A DNA stretch of 64,000 bases from Candidula unifasciata (Eukaryota; Mollusca; Gastropoda; Stylommatophora; Geomitridae). The notes beneath the pieces are model-generated. The model did not search any database, was not told the origin of the DNA, and saw nothing but the letters and a program-made list of their open reading frames with translations. Shown in pieces: positions 10,400-20,462 of this stretch. The position numbers and the translations under genes are program-made. The first letter of the stretch is position 1; every line of letters starts with the position of its first letter. Where the stretch lies: positions 102,001-166,000 of the forward strand of contig CAJHNH020001152.1 in NCBI GenBank assembly GCA_905116865.2. Direction: 5' to 3'.

Positions 10400-11838
10400 A
10401 AGAGCAATGTCAAATAAACAAATATACACATGGACTGATGTCATCAATGTTAGTAAATAGAGCAGAATGTCAAAGAAACAAAGATACACACAGTAGCTTG
10501 TCAAATAAAAAAAATTTAAAAAACACATGAGCACATCACATCAATATTGGTACACAGTGCCGAATGTCAGAGAAATAAAGATACACATGGGTTGATGTCA
10601 TCAAAATTAGTCCACAGACAAGAATTTCAGAGAAACAAAGATGCATATAGATTTATTACATCAACATTAGTACAAAGGGCATAATGTCAGAAAAACAAAG
10701 ATATACATGGATTGGAGTCATTATTATTGGTGCACAGAGCGGAGTAACAGAGAAATAAAGATAGCATTAACTGATGTCATCACTATTGATAAAGGGCAGA
10801 ATGTAAGAGAAACAAAGGAAATAAATGGAAATAATATTGGTACACAGCGCGGAATATCAGGGAAACAAAGATACACATGCAATGATGTCATCAACAATGG
10901 TACACAGATCTGATTGTCAGATTAACAAAGATAGATATGGACTGATGTCATCAATATTGGGACAGAAACATGTAATCGGGAGCCGCGTTTGCCTAGTCAA
11001 CAAGAGGCTCGCTTTCAAACCCAGCTGCGACTCGCTGCAGCCACGGTCGTTGTTCGAAACCAGGCGGTTCCCTGGGTCACCCGGCCTCTAGGAAATGGGT
11101 ACCAGAGTGATACTCTGGGGTAAATGGAATAACGTTTCTGTATCTACAGAGTTACGTACGAACGGCGACACAGGCGAACAGTTTCTTATCAGCAGTCCGT
11201 ACTGGAGGCAGAGCACTTATACTTTATAACCGTGTTTGTAACCGTCTCATGACTTTACCTTTTTGATATCATCAGTATTGACCCACTTAGCAGAATGTCA
11301 GATAACCAAAAATACACGTTGAATGATGTCATCAATATTGGTACACATCGGAGAATGTTAGGGAATCAAAGATTCAAATTAACCTATGTGATCAATATTG
11401 GTACACAGAGAAACAAAGATAAGCATGGACAGATGTCATCAGTATTGATACACAGAGCAGAATGTCATAAAACCAAAGATACTTGTGGACCTACGTCATC
11501 AATATCGGTGCAAAGAGAACAAGGTCAGAAAGGCAAAGATACCCATGGAAGATACACGTCTACTTATGTCATTATTACTGGTAAACAGAGCAGAATGTCA
11601 GGAAAACAAAACCTAATGTGGAATGATGTCATCAATATTGATACACATGGTAGAATGTCAGATAAACAAAGATACACATGGAATGATGTCATCAAATTGT
11701 GCACACAGAGCAGAATGTCTGAGTAACAAACATATATATGGAACTGTTTACATCAAAATTGGTATGCAACTCAGTGACATTATGCCACATGGACTGATGG
11801 CATCAGTTTTGGTGCACAGGGCAAAATGTCTGCGAAAC
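10400..11838 (+). repeat. 60-bp diverged tandem array, split by a SINE-like insert
   Basis: Units near GGTACACAGAGCAGAATGTC, then AGAGAAACAAAGATACACAT, then GGACTGATGTCATCAATATT repeat with a period of 60. AATGTCAG-type anchors fall at 10563, 10623, 10683 and 10743. The array runs about 10400-10965 and resumes at about 11262-11838, roughly 19 recognisable units that differ at many positions. Open frames over it reflect the multiple-of-3 period and low stop content, not a gene. Its right end abuts a truncated LINE B copy. Confidence 0.9.
10966..11261 (+). mobile_element. SINE-like insertion inside the 60-bp array
   Basis: The array is interrupted by about 300 bp that does not follow the 60-bp pattern. 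It contains tRNA-like phrases (GTTTGCCTAGTCAACAAGAGGC; TGTTCGAAACC near 11052-11062) and AAATGGGTACC (11094-11104), a phrase also found in the SINE bodies at 48130-48145 and, on the other strand, 40456-40475. Array sequence restarts with GATATCATCAGTATTGAC, similar to GATGTCATCAATATTGGG just before the insert. This could be a target duplication or simply the next unit. Confidence 0.5.
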
Positions 11839-12190
11839 ACCTCCATGCCATGCAACAAGACTGTCAAGCATCTTCTCTCGTTGTCTTCCTCTATCCCTCC
11901 TTCCACAGATCTTTCCAGTGGTCACAACTTGTTCTATTTTCCCTCTTCTCATAACATGGCCGAAAAAAATGATGACTGTCTCCTTCTGATGTCTATGATA
12001 AGTTGTCTTCTGGCTGCCGCCTCTTTCTAAACCTCTTGGTGGCTCTTTTTGGCTGTCCAAGGTATTCTAAGCATTCTTCTGTAAAACCACATCTCTGAGG
12101 CCTCAAGAAATTGTTTGGCTCTACATTATTGTTCAGGATTCACAGCCATATGTTAAAACTGGTTGTATGTAGCAAGCAAGATATACATAA
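11838..12190 (-). mobile_element. LINE family B, truncated 3' region
   Basis: The minus-strand translation contains FFGHVMRRGKIEQVVTTGKI and DRGRQREKMLDSLVAWHGGV, matching the C-terminal region at 21361-21690. Homology upstream reaches the stretch equivalent to 21275-21400 (a LACYI-PVLTYGC-like peptide). The end after HGGVS is lost and replaced by sequence of the neighbouring 60-bp array, so both ends are truncated. A frameshift or stop interrupts the upstream part. Confidence 0.85.
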
Positions 12191-12374
12191 GGAACTATAA
12201 CACAAATATCTGCTTCCAGAGCAGAATGTAAGAGCCCCAGTCAGTCCATCACAAAGATCAGATGGGTCCAATATTCCAGTTAGGTTCGACATTTTATCCA
12301 GTTATTTACTGATGTGCCAAAGCTAATCAGGTAATGGGGCAGCTATCTATTGACACACAAGCAGATACCCCGGA

Positions 12375-12450
12375 GTACTAAATTGAATCTTAGCAGAACT
12401 ATTTCTTGGCCAACACTATGCTATCAGTGGCAAACGTGGACACTTACATC
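12375..12450 (+). mobile_element. Short LINE family A fragment
   Basis: About 25 codons read SRTISWPTLCYQWQTWTLT, aligning with the IFIPTLCYQCQTWTI region of family A at 22715-22770. It ends directly in a (TTC)n tract. Because a longer copy of the same family begins 200 bp further on, this is a separate remnant. Confidence 0.65.
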
Positions 12451-12543
12451 CTCTTCTTCTTCTTCTTCTTCTGCTTCTTCTTCTCCTTCTTCTTCTTCTT
12501 CTTCTTCTTCTTCTTCTTCTTCTTTTTCTTCTTCTTCTTTCTA
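12451..12543 (+). repeat. (TTC)n microsatellite
   Basis: About 90 bases of TTC with a few CTG/CC interruptions. On the opposite strand this is a GAA repeat. It joins the family A fragment on its left. Confidence 0.95.
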
Positions 12544-12664
12544 TTCCCCAATGGAGAATAATCTCTTAACCAACTCACCAAGTCGTACTATCCTTCGCCA
12601 TTGCATGGAGCACTCATTATGTCCTCCCTATCTTTCTAAAACACAAACTAAAGAATACTACTAA

Positions 12665-14257
12665 ACCTATAAGGAAGAACAAGAAGAACCTTGCATTCTA
12701 ATTCAAGAAGTTGAGAGAGTTATCAAGATGAGCCCAAATAATAAATCAGCAGGTATAGACGGTATAACGAACGAGGCAATTAAAGCGTGCGGAAAAACCG
12801 GAGCAAAATGGCTACATAGAATATTCACGGTAGCATGGAACGAAAGGAAAACACCGGAGGATTGGCAAAAAGCTATTATAGTCCCAATTTGGAAAAACAA
12901 GGGCAATAAAAGAGAGTGTGACACATACAGAGGAATTTCTTTATTGAGCCACGTAGGGAAGCTATATTCGAAAGTACTTGAGACAAGAACAAAACATATT
13001 GTAGAGACACAGCTGAGTAAAGCTCAGTTTGGATTTAGGAAAGGAAAAAGTTGCACAGACGCCCTTTTCACCCTAAGACAACTTAGTGAAAAGGCAATAG
13101 AATATAACAAACAACTCAATATAGCATTCATTGACCAAGAAAAAGCCTTTGACAGGGTAGACAGGAACAAACTATGGAATATATTGAACGACTATGGAGT
13201 ACAAGGTCAGCTACTAGACAACATCAGATCTCTGTACCAAACAAGCTCAAGCGTAGTTAGAACAAATGTTGGTGTGACAGACGAATTCATACTAAAAACA
13301 GGAGTAAGACACGGTTGTGTACTATCACCACTACTATTCAATATATACATGGACAGAATAACAACAGCCGCAAACCATGTAATGATAAGCGAACTGTTAA
13401 CTACACCAAGCAGTGAGACAGAGTTAGTTGAAAGAGATCATTATAATGAAAACATACACGCCGATCCTGAAGAAGTACATCCCCAACTGAACGAAATACT
13501 TTTCGCAGACGACCAAAGCATAATACATGAAAACGAAAAAGAACTTCAAATCCACGTAAATGCGCTACACACAGTCTGCAACGAATATAACATGAAGATC
13601 AGCATCACCAAAACAGAAATTCTGAAAATAAGTAGAACACCTAATATACTAACTATTCAAGTTAACAACGAACAACTCAAACAAGTGCAGAAATTTAAAT
13701 ACTTGGGGAGCATCTTCACAGATGATGGAAGAATTGATAGGGAACTTGAGGCAAGATGTCAAAAGGCGAACGCAGTAATTTACCAACTCTCCCCACTGCT
13801 AAAACACCCAAGCATCATTATGGCACTAAAACGACAACTGATAAATTGCATATTTATACCAAGCCTCTGCTACCAATGCCAAACCTGGTCCCTAACAAGA
13901 TCACAGGAGAAAAAGATCACGACGTGCGAAATGAGATGCTTACGTAAGGCTGCCAATGTCACAAGGAGAGACAGAGTTCGAAACGAGAACATTAGAGCAA
14001 TTGTAGGAACCACAGCATGAATGCAATACATAAAGAAGCAACAAATAGAGTGGTTTGGCCACTTGATGCGAATGCAAACCGACCAACTGCCTCTACGAGC
14101 ATACAACGAACAGCACTACTGCCATAGAGCAAGAGGCAGACCGAGAGTACGATGGATAGACAATATATCAGAGATCCTGAGGCAACACGGACTAACAACA
14201 ACACGTGCAACACACCTGGCCCAGGATAGAAAACTGCGACTCCCCACTACGCTGTGA
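12665..14257 (+). pseudogene. LINE family A reverse transcriptase, near-intact with one in-frame TGA
   Basis: A single frame stays open from 12665 to 14257 except for a TGA at 14018-14020. It encodes about 530 residues of a non-LTR reverse transcriptase. Visible motifs are NNKSAGIDGITNEAIK (finger entry), QFGFRKGKSCTDALF, FIDQEKAFDRVDR (motif A Asp), GVRHGCVLSPLLFNIYMD (motif B), FADDQSI (motif C catalytic Asp pair), KFKYLGSIF and, after the TGA, WFGHLMRMQ and RARGRPRVRWID. The TGA falls where the copy at 22119-23151 has a Cys codon. The start is not a real initiation site: the endonuclease half is missing, so this is a 5'-truncated insertion. About 30 extra residues lie before FADD compared with the other copy. 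The clade was not assigned; an RTE-like affiliation is only a guess. Confidence 0.92.
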
Positions 14258-14290
14258 GGCAATTGTGGACAAGACAAGACAAGACAAGAC
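14258..14290 (+). repeat. (GACAA)n tail of LINE A
   Basis: GACAAGACAAGACAAGACAAGAC follows the LINE A stop codon almost directly. A short tandem tail is the normal 3' end of RTE-like LINEs, so this is probably the element's own tail. Confidence 0.7.
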
Positions 14291-16330
14291 ATCTTTTTAA
14301 CTCCATTCTCCAGCTCTCTTCTTCCATGTGTTTTTTCGCCTTCCTTTATTCCTATGCCCCTGTGGGTTCCAATGCACAGACATTCTAGTTATGCTATTCT
14401 CCTGTTTTTTCAGTGTGTGTCCTATCCAACGCCAGCGTCTTTTCCTCACCTCTTAGTCCACTGGAGCCTGTTTAGTTCTCTCCCAAAGCTCTACATTAGT
14501 TATTATATCATACCATTTAATTGCCTTTATTCTGCGCAGGCACCAGGTAATGAATGTCTGTAATTTATTAGTAACTGCCTTTGTTGTTCTCCATGTTTCC
14601 GCCCCCTACAAAAGTACTGATTTGACATTAGAATTAACAGTTTTTAGTTTAGTATTTCTTTTAATTTTCTTTTGACCTCCACAAATTCCCTAGTGCCATG
14701 AAAGCTCCTCTTGCCTTTTGTATTCTTATTTTAATATCTCTGTGAGTTCCTCCATCTTTATCTACATTACTGCCCAAATAGGTGTACGACTCCAAGTCTT
14801 GGATTGGGGTGCCATTAAAAGAAACAGCATTACTAATTGCCTAATTTATTCTTATTATCTTTGTCTTTCCTTTATGGATTTTCAGACCAAGCTGATGTGA
14901 TCTCGCATCAAGTATATTTAATTTATCTTGCATCTGATTCCGTAAATGGGACAGAAAAGCAATATCATCAGGGAGGTCCAGATCATCAAGCTGTTTTGTA
15001 GGGGTCCACTGAACTCCATTCTTGGTGTTAGCAGTTACTGTTTTCATAGTCCAGTCTATAGCCAGTAAAAATAGGAGAGGCGACAAAAGACATCCCTGTC
15101 GCACACCTGTTTTTATTTCAAATATATCAGCTTTCCCTCATGAAGAACTCGACATTTCATGTCGTTATATGTTGCCTTTAATAAATTAATCATTTTCTGT
15201 GGGATTCCATAGTGCCTCATCAATTTCCAGAGAAATTTCCTATCAATGCTGTCAAATGCTTTTTCAATGTAAAGTGGTGAGTTCAGTTCAATGCTTTGCT
15301 CTATTATAAAACGTAATGTGGCTATCTGGTCAGTACAGGATCTGTCTGACCGAAAACCTCCCTGTTCATCTCTTAGCTTTTTATCAATAGCATCTTTTAA
15401 TCTTTCCAAAATAATTCTACTTAATATTTTTCCACGAACTGACAGCAACATAATTCCTCTATAATTTTCACATTCCTGTAGATCACCTTTTTTCTTGGCA
15501 GTTTCGCAAGATATCCTTCTCTCCAGTCTGCTGGTATTTCGTCGGCCTCTCAGACTTTACTGAATAATCTAGGTAGCAATTCTGTTGATGTGTTTATGTT
15601 GGCCCTGATGGCTTCAGCTGGGATACCATCTGGGCCTGCCGCCTTTCCTTCCTTGAGAAGATTGATAGCTTTTCTAATTTCCTCTTTCGATGGTATCTCA
15701 CAGTTGAAATCCAGTTCCATTTCTAAAGGCTGGATATCGGGGGGAACCTCTGGACCTGGTCTATTTATAAGCATTTCAAAATATTTAACCCATCTGTCCA
15801 TTTGATCTTTAGTGTTAGTAATTACCTTTCCTTGACTATTTTTGATTGATCCAGTTGGCTGACTATATTTGCCTACTAATTTGCATGTGTTACTGTAAAG
15901 TTCTTTGAGGTTTCCTTTTGCTGCTGCTGTCTCTGCTTCTTGTGCTAGATCATTTAGATATTTCACTTTATCTGCCCTTATACGTCTCCTAACTTTCTTA
16001 TTGGCTTCTGTGTATTTATCCTGAGCTCTAGCTTTAGCAGCTCTAGATTTGCTAATGTTTAAGTCTGCCTTTTTACTTTTCCTATCTTCAGTCAGTTTAA
16101 TGGGTTCTGGTGTTATCCGCGCTTTATGTTTCCGTTCTTTCTTACCAAGAACTTCTACGCAAGATTCATTCCAGATTCTTTTGATCTGATCCCAGCAGAC
16201 TTCTGTGCTGACATCTTCAGCTAACTGCTGCAACACCTGGTGCTTATTAGAGACTATAACTAAAAACTGTTCCTTAACTTCTTTATCCCTGAGATAACCT
16301 ACATTGTATTGGTTTCTATGATTACAAGAT
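14291..16330 (-). mobile_element. LINE family C, most of the ORF after the endonuclease
   Basis: Read on the minus strand from about 16330 to 14291. First comes the linker after the endonuclease (RNQYNVGYLRDKEVKEQF, outside the longest open frame), then the charged region to KEGKAAGPDGIPAEAI (about 15608-15660). Next are a fingers region with EQGGFRSDRSCTDQIATL, motif A region EKAFDSIDRKFLWKL, then MRQGCLLSPLLFLL (motif B) and DLPDDIAFLSH, where YADD would be expected (motif C appears as LPDD). The C-terminal part ([21 protein letters not shown]) continues to about 14300. Stops and frameshifts separate the open pieces 15550-16236, 15113-15451 and 14841-15104, so the copy is dead. It abuts the LINE A tail tail-to-tail. 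Confidence 0.9.
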
Positions 16331-16835
16331 GTTAGATATCTTTTTTAGTTTTAACTTAAATCACTGATTTTAGCTGAAGAGATAAGTAAGTATAAAAAGG
16401 CTTGGAATGAGTAGGGTGAATACTCAAACGGGGTTAAATGAAAGAAGAAAGTCATCATTGACAGAACGAAATGTAAAACATAGAATTTACAGACAGCAGT
16501 TCAAAGTGGCTAGAGTGATTAAAATAGACAACACCGCTGTTCGTCCATCGCAAGTGATGAAGAGCTCTTTTTCTTTCACTCGTTATAAAACAATAGTGAT
16601 TGTTTGATGAGTCTGGAGTTGACCAATGCGATCCGGAAATGAGCTAGGTAATAAGGGCAGGTAACAGTGTCTGTATGTAAAGGGCTTGTTATAAGGCTTT
16701 TTATAGTCTTCCTTTCATGTTCAGCTGCCTTTTTTTATCTAGATGTCCCAAAATCGCCTTTTTTCTTCGGATAAAGTTCGCCCTATACTACTGCTCCCAA
16801 AGTGTCATAGTTTATATAGCTTTATAAAGGTCAGT
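16331..16835. other. No recognised gene
   Basis: About 500 bp without recognised similarity. A 66-codon frame at 16407-16607 (+) starts with ATG but has no known motif. Confidence 0.5.
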
Positions 16836-16839
16836 TCAA

Positions 16840-17275
16840 CAAGGTCGCATACGTTCCATCAATGTTTGACTGTGTGAGGGACTAGCTACTGGCAGTTGAC
16901 CTGCTTGGTCACGAAAAGTACACAGAGGTAATCCGGAAGACCGGCCTGCGACCCAACATAGTCCTACATCTGCGGATAAACGACAGCTCGTCCTGATTGA
17001 GCTGACCGTGCCGTATGAGTCGCGAATAGCCAAAAGTCATATGTATAAGTTCGGCTGGTCTGAGGAGAGACGAAGCGTACACAGTAAGAATCTTCGCCGT
17101 CGAGGTAGGCACAAGAAGTCTCATCCTCACGTCCGTGTACAATGTGATAAAGCAGCTGGGCTTGCGAGTGAAAGAGCGCAAACGATCGCTTAAACAACTG
17201 GGCGAAGCTGCTGAAAGGGTCTCGAGCTGGCTCTGGACACAACAGAACGTCGTAGGAGAAGTACCTCGGTAGGCT
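16840..17275 (+). pseudogene. R2-like restriction-type endonuclease fragment (C-terminus of a LINE ORF)
   Basis: Plus-strand translation in two frames gives RPNIV, then a frame change, then KRQLVLIELTVPYESRI, and later IFAVEVGTRSLI. It ends with ERVSSWLW and a stop at 17270-17272. RPD-(x)n-LIELTVPWE followed by PVEVG is the PD-(D/E)XK type endonuclease block at the C-terminus of R2-group non-LTR elements. Here the PD pair reads PN and there is a stop and frameshift between blocks, so it is inactive. The same superfamily supplies the reverse transcriptase remnant at 46570-47860. The minus-strand frames over it are shadows. Confidence 0.7.
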
Positions 17276-18032
17276 GGTTCGGGTATCTAGTGGAAAGTCT
17301 TATCCCTTAAGTCCATTGTGTCCGAATTGTCTGCCGGTGTCCCTCTGGATATTGCTAACATGCGTCTGATAAACCAACCGTAAGCTTGCCACTTGGTCGT
17401 CAAGGTGTGCCGATTGATCTAATAGGCCACCGCAGCGACTATATAAATAAACTTCGAATCTCACAGCACCTGTTGCATAGTCACCCTTTTCATCGTGTCC
17501 CTGTCCGAGAACATCCGGTAATACGTGCAGCAGGAACAAATCAAGCATGAGCTTCATGAACTCAGGTGGGCACACCCTGTGAAATCGTCTAGGCCGAAAC
17601 AATTGTGGACGACGGATCACTTCACTGATGATTGGTAGACTCCTGCTGTAAATGGTCCCCTGTTGAGTTTCTTCTTATTCTTATTGAGGGCTCTAAGTGA
17701 TGTTAAATGTTTAAAATGTCTTTGGCGTGTCCTTTAAGTGTGTCGTTTTTCCCCCTGAAAAAGCACAAAAAGTTTCTCAGACATTTCCCCTCCCCTCCCC
17801 ACCCCCGGGCCAGCTATATAGAAACCTGCAGAGATTAAATCAGAACCATCAATACTATACAAAAAAGTATCAACATCAATTAAACCGTCTAGTACAAAAA
17901 GTCAAAATGGAACCAAAGAAAACCATATTTAAACCAGTCTTACACAATAAAGATCGCAACTACAGACACCAGCTACAAAAAAGCTGAAAAGTCTGAACGA
18001 GATCGAATTATCCTTTTCTGTTACAAGAAGCA
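17276..18032. other. No recognised gene
   Basis: Possibly includes the 3' untranslated part of the R2-like fragment, but no tail was identified. A 106-codon minus-strand frame (17300-17620) shows no known domain. A (GCAA)n-like run lies at 18030-18044. Confidence 0.45.
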
Positions 18033-18740
18033 AGCAAGCAAGCAAATCACAGCCAGGAGCTTTACCACTGGACAGTTGGAAAATCGCCTAGTGAGTTTCT
18101 TCTAGAATCTGGCCTTTATTTAGTGCCAAATTTAGAGGGACTTTTGTGTGACATTTGATTGCGTCATTGTTAACAGACGGAGACTGATTTGAAATATTAT
18201 TAAAATGTTCAGTCCATCTTTGAAGAATTTGTTATTTATCTACATCTGTTTTCAGGAGAAGAAGTGGTCCTGATGACGCTGATGGGCTATAGACTCATTT
18301 AAATGAGTGATATACGTTTTTAGGTCATGTCGGTTAAATTTGAATCTCGTCTGCTTCTTTCCTTAACCATGATTCCCTAATCGGAGTTAGTTTACCATGC
18401 ACCATTCTCGGCATGTTTTGAAAGCGTCTTTCTTGGATGTAGACTTTAAATCACGTAGCTTTGTGAAGGCTATTGTTTCTTGGCCAGCAACTCTTGTATT
18501 TCTTTTGAATTTTCACTGAACCAGTCATTTTAGTTGTTGATGCCAGGACCCATAATTTCTGTGGCAGTATTATATTCCCCTTTACCTAAAAATGATCTGT
18601 ATGTTTCCGTCTTCTTGCATTAACAATAAACATATCTTCAATATCCCACGTACTGCTGTTTCGCGTCACTTAGGGCTCTCAGTTTATTCTTCCTTTATAT
18701 TCAATCCTGTGTCATTTAGACAACAGATTGACTTGATCAT
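18033..18740 (-). mobile_element. LINE family E linker region
   Basis: Minus-strand frames give RDLKSTSKKDAFKTC, SWLRKEADEIQ-like and ILXRWTEHFN-like peptides after allowing frame changes, then VPLNLALNKGQILEE and QLSSGKAPGCD at about 18035-18110. This is the conserved stretch between endonuclease and reverse transcriptase of a widespread animal LINE family. The copy stops exactly at the start of the reverse transcriptase domain, where GCTT repeats begin. Many stops and frameshifts make it an old relic. Confidence 0.75.
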
Positions 18741-18827
18741 CACGGATACACTAATCAACAAATAAACGTGAACAAACAGGCAATAATATACTTCTTTTTC
18801 TTATTCTAGTACCGATTCTGGTGTCGA

Positions 18828-18845
18828 GGGGGGGGGGGGGGGGGG
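18828..18845 (+). repeat. Poly-G run (18 G)
   Basis: Eighteen consecutive G. One of at least fifteen runs of 8 or more G or C in the window. Confidence 0.97.
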
Positions 18846-19084
18846 AATACCTTTTTGATTCTTCCTCTTCCAGCCGCGTCGACCAAAGACACATTAGAGT
18901 GTCATAATGTCTGTTTTCTCGTGGTATTCTCGATGGCGATAATAAATTCATTGCCAGATTGATAAACCTGTCGAAACTGCATCAGAGTGCCGTTGGCCAG
19001 AACCTTTCGGGATGACCCAGCTGGCAGGCGTCACAACTTTGTGGCGGAAGTCCACACTGTATATAGCCCAATCCTAGCAATAGT

Positions 19085-19285
19085 TTAGTGTATACTTCCC
19101 GTCCTTTTTAGGATGAAATTTTTCTTTATTTGCAGCTCTACTCTGGCTCTTGCCAGGGGCCGCAATATAGCCCGACCATAAATATGGCCTACTGGCTGAA
19201 CGCGGTTTCTGGGACCTCTCCACGGTGATCCATATCCACATGGTGGCACATTGTGTCATCGGGTGTTTATCGCTTGTGTGATGTC
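19085..19285 (-). repeat. Dispersed repeat V, copy 1
   Basis: On the minus strand it contains AAGCGATAAACACCCGATGACACA, GTGGATATGGATCACC, GGAGAGGTCCCAGAAACCGCGTTCAG and a final AAAAATTTCATCC. The same order occurs at 19718-19895 on the plus strand and, more weakly, at 51270-51450. It is non-coding and probably a SINE body whose family I do not recognise. Confidence 0.75.
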
Positions 19286-19635
19286 GTGGTGGGGTAGAAA
19301 GTCAGTCAGTCATAGTTTACTGTGTCCCGCTTACCACCATTTATGACATGGACGTGAGGTAGGGGGCGGTAATACAAGACTTTTTTTTTTGGGGGGGGGG
19401 GGGTCTTTACTTTCTGCCTTTGTAACCCCCAATGGAGCATAAGCCCTCAAGCAGCTAACACAAAGTCGCGATATCATTCGCTGTACCATGCAACTCCCCA
19501 CATGTAATAGAAGACTAGACGATTAAAAATGTCGAGACTGGATTTCATCCCAATGTTTTCAGAAGTAACAATTCTACTTTGTTGCTTTACGATCACAATT
19601 CACACAAAGTAGACAATAGTCACCAGTAAGCTCTA

Positions 19636-19702
19636 TCTGTATGTATGTATGTATGTATGTATGTATGTATGTATGTATGTATGTATGTATGTATGTATGT
19701 AT
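19636..19702 (+). repeat. (GTAT)n microsatellite
   Basis: About 16 copies of the tetranucleotide ATGT/GTAT without interruption. Confidence 0.97.
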
Positions 19703-19717
19703 GAAAGTTATACCTCA

Positions 19718-19895
19718 CAAGTACATTACATAAGCGATAAACACGGTGACACAAAGTACCACCATGCGGATGAGGATCACACGTAGAGAGGTCCCGGAAA
19801 CTCCGTTCAGTCGTTAGGATATATTTCAGGCCTGGCGGAGCTTTAAAATAACTAAAAATTGCATCCCGCGAGGGAATGACGAGAATAATAAGTTC
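19718..19895 (+). repeat. Dispersed repeat V, copy 2
   Basis: Plus-strand copy of repeat V: AAGCGATAAACACGGTGACACA, GCGGATGAGGATCACAC, AGAGAGGTCCCGGAAACTCCG, and AAAAATTGCATCC. With copy 1 it forms an inverted pair separated by about 430 bp that contains a T10-G13 run and the GTAT microsatellite. Confidence 0.75.
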
Positions 19896-20460
19896 TGTCC
19901 TCTAAATCAGGTAAGAAAACAGAAATCTGGCCAGACACGTTTATTGAATCCCGAGTTAATAGAATTGCAATGATTATGAAATAAATGAATGTACTTTACA
20001 AGCAGAGCTCAATGTTATCATTATGTGATCCTGGCATCTGTGATTCGCAGTTTTGCCATTTATAGCAACCTGAACGTGCCACGAAAATATAGACAAGGTT
20101 CGAAAAAAAAAATACTCGAATAATTGTTGAAGCTTATACGGGTATCAAGAAAAGAAGTAATGGCAGCATAGTGATAATACCGGTTCGTCTTTAATATATG
20201 AGATCTAGTCGTATATAATCATTATTATTATCGGCATCATTATCTTTTTGTGCCATTAGATGTCACATAGGGCTCGCAATCTGTTCATCTTTTTGTTTTC
20301 TCTTTTTTTTTTTAAATCCCGTGCAGTCCCTTCATTATCATAGATATAATTCAGACCAGCACCCTGGCCTCTTTCATCAACTTTAGTGTTTATTTTGAAA
20401 TCCTCGCTTCAACAGTGATTTTATTTCCCACGTTACTGTCAGCTTGGTGATTCTCTGCTT
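19896..20460. other. No recognised gene
   Basis: AT-rich sequence without recognised similarity, ending at the 5' truncation point of a LINE B copy. Confidence 0.5.
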
Positions 20461-20462
20461 CT

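Noticed and set aside
17300..17620. 106-codon minus-strand frame
   Set aside because: It has no known domain, lies directly after the R2-like endonuclease on the other strand, and is within chance length.
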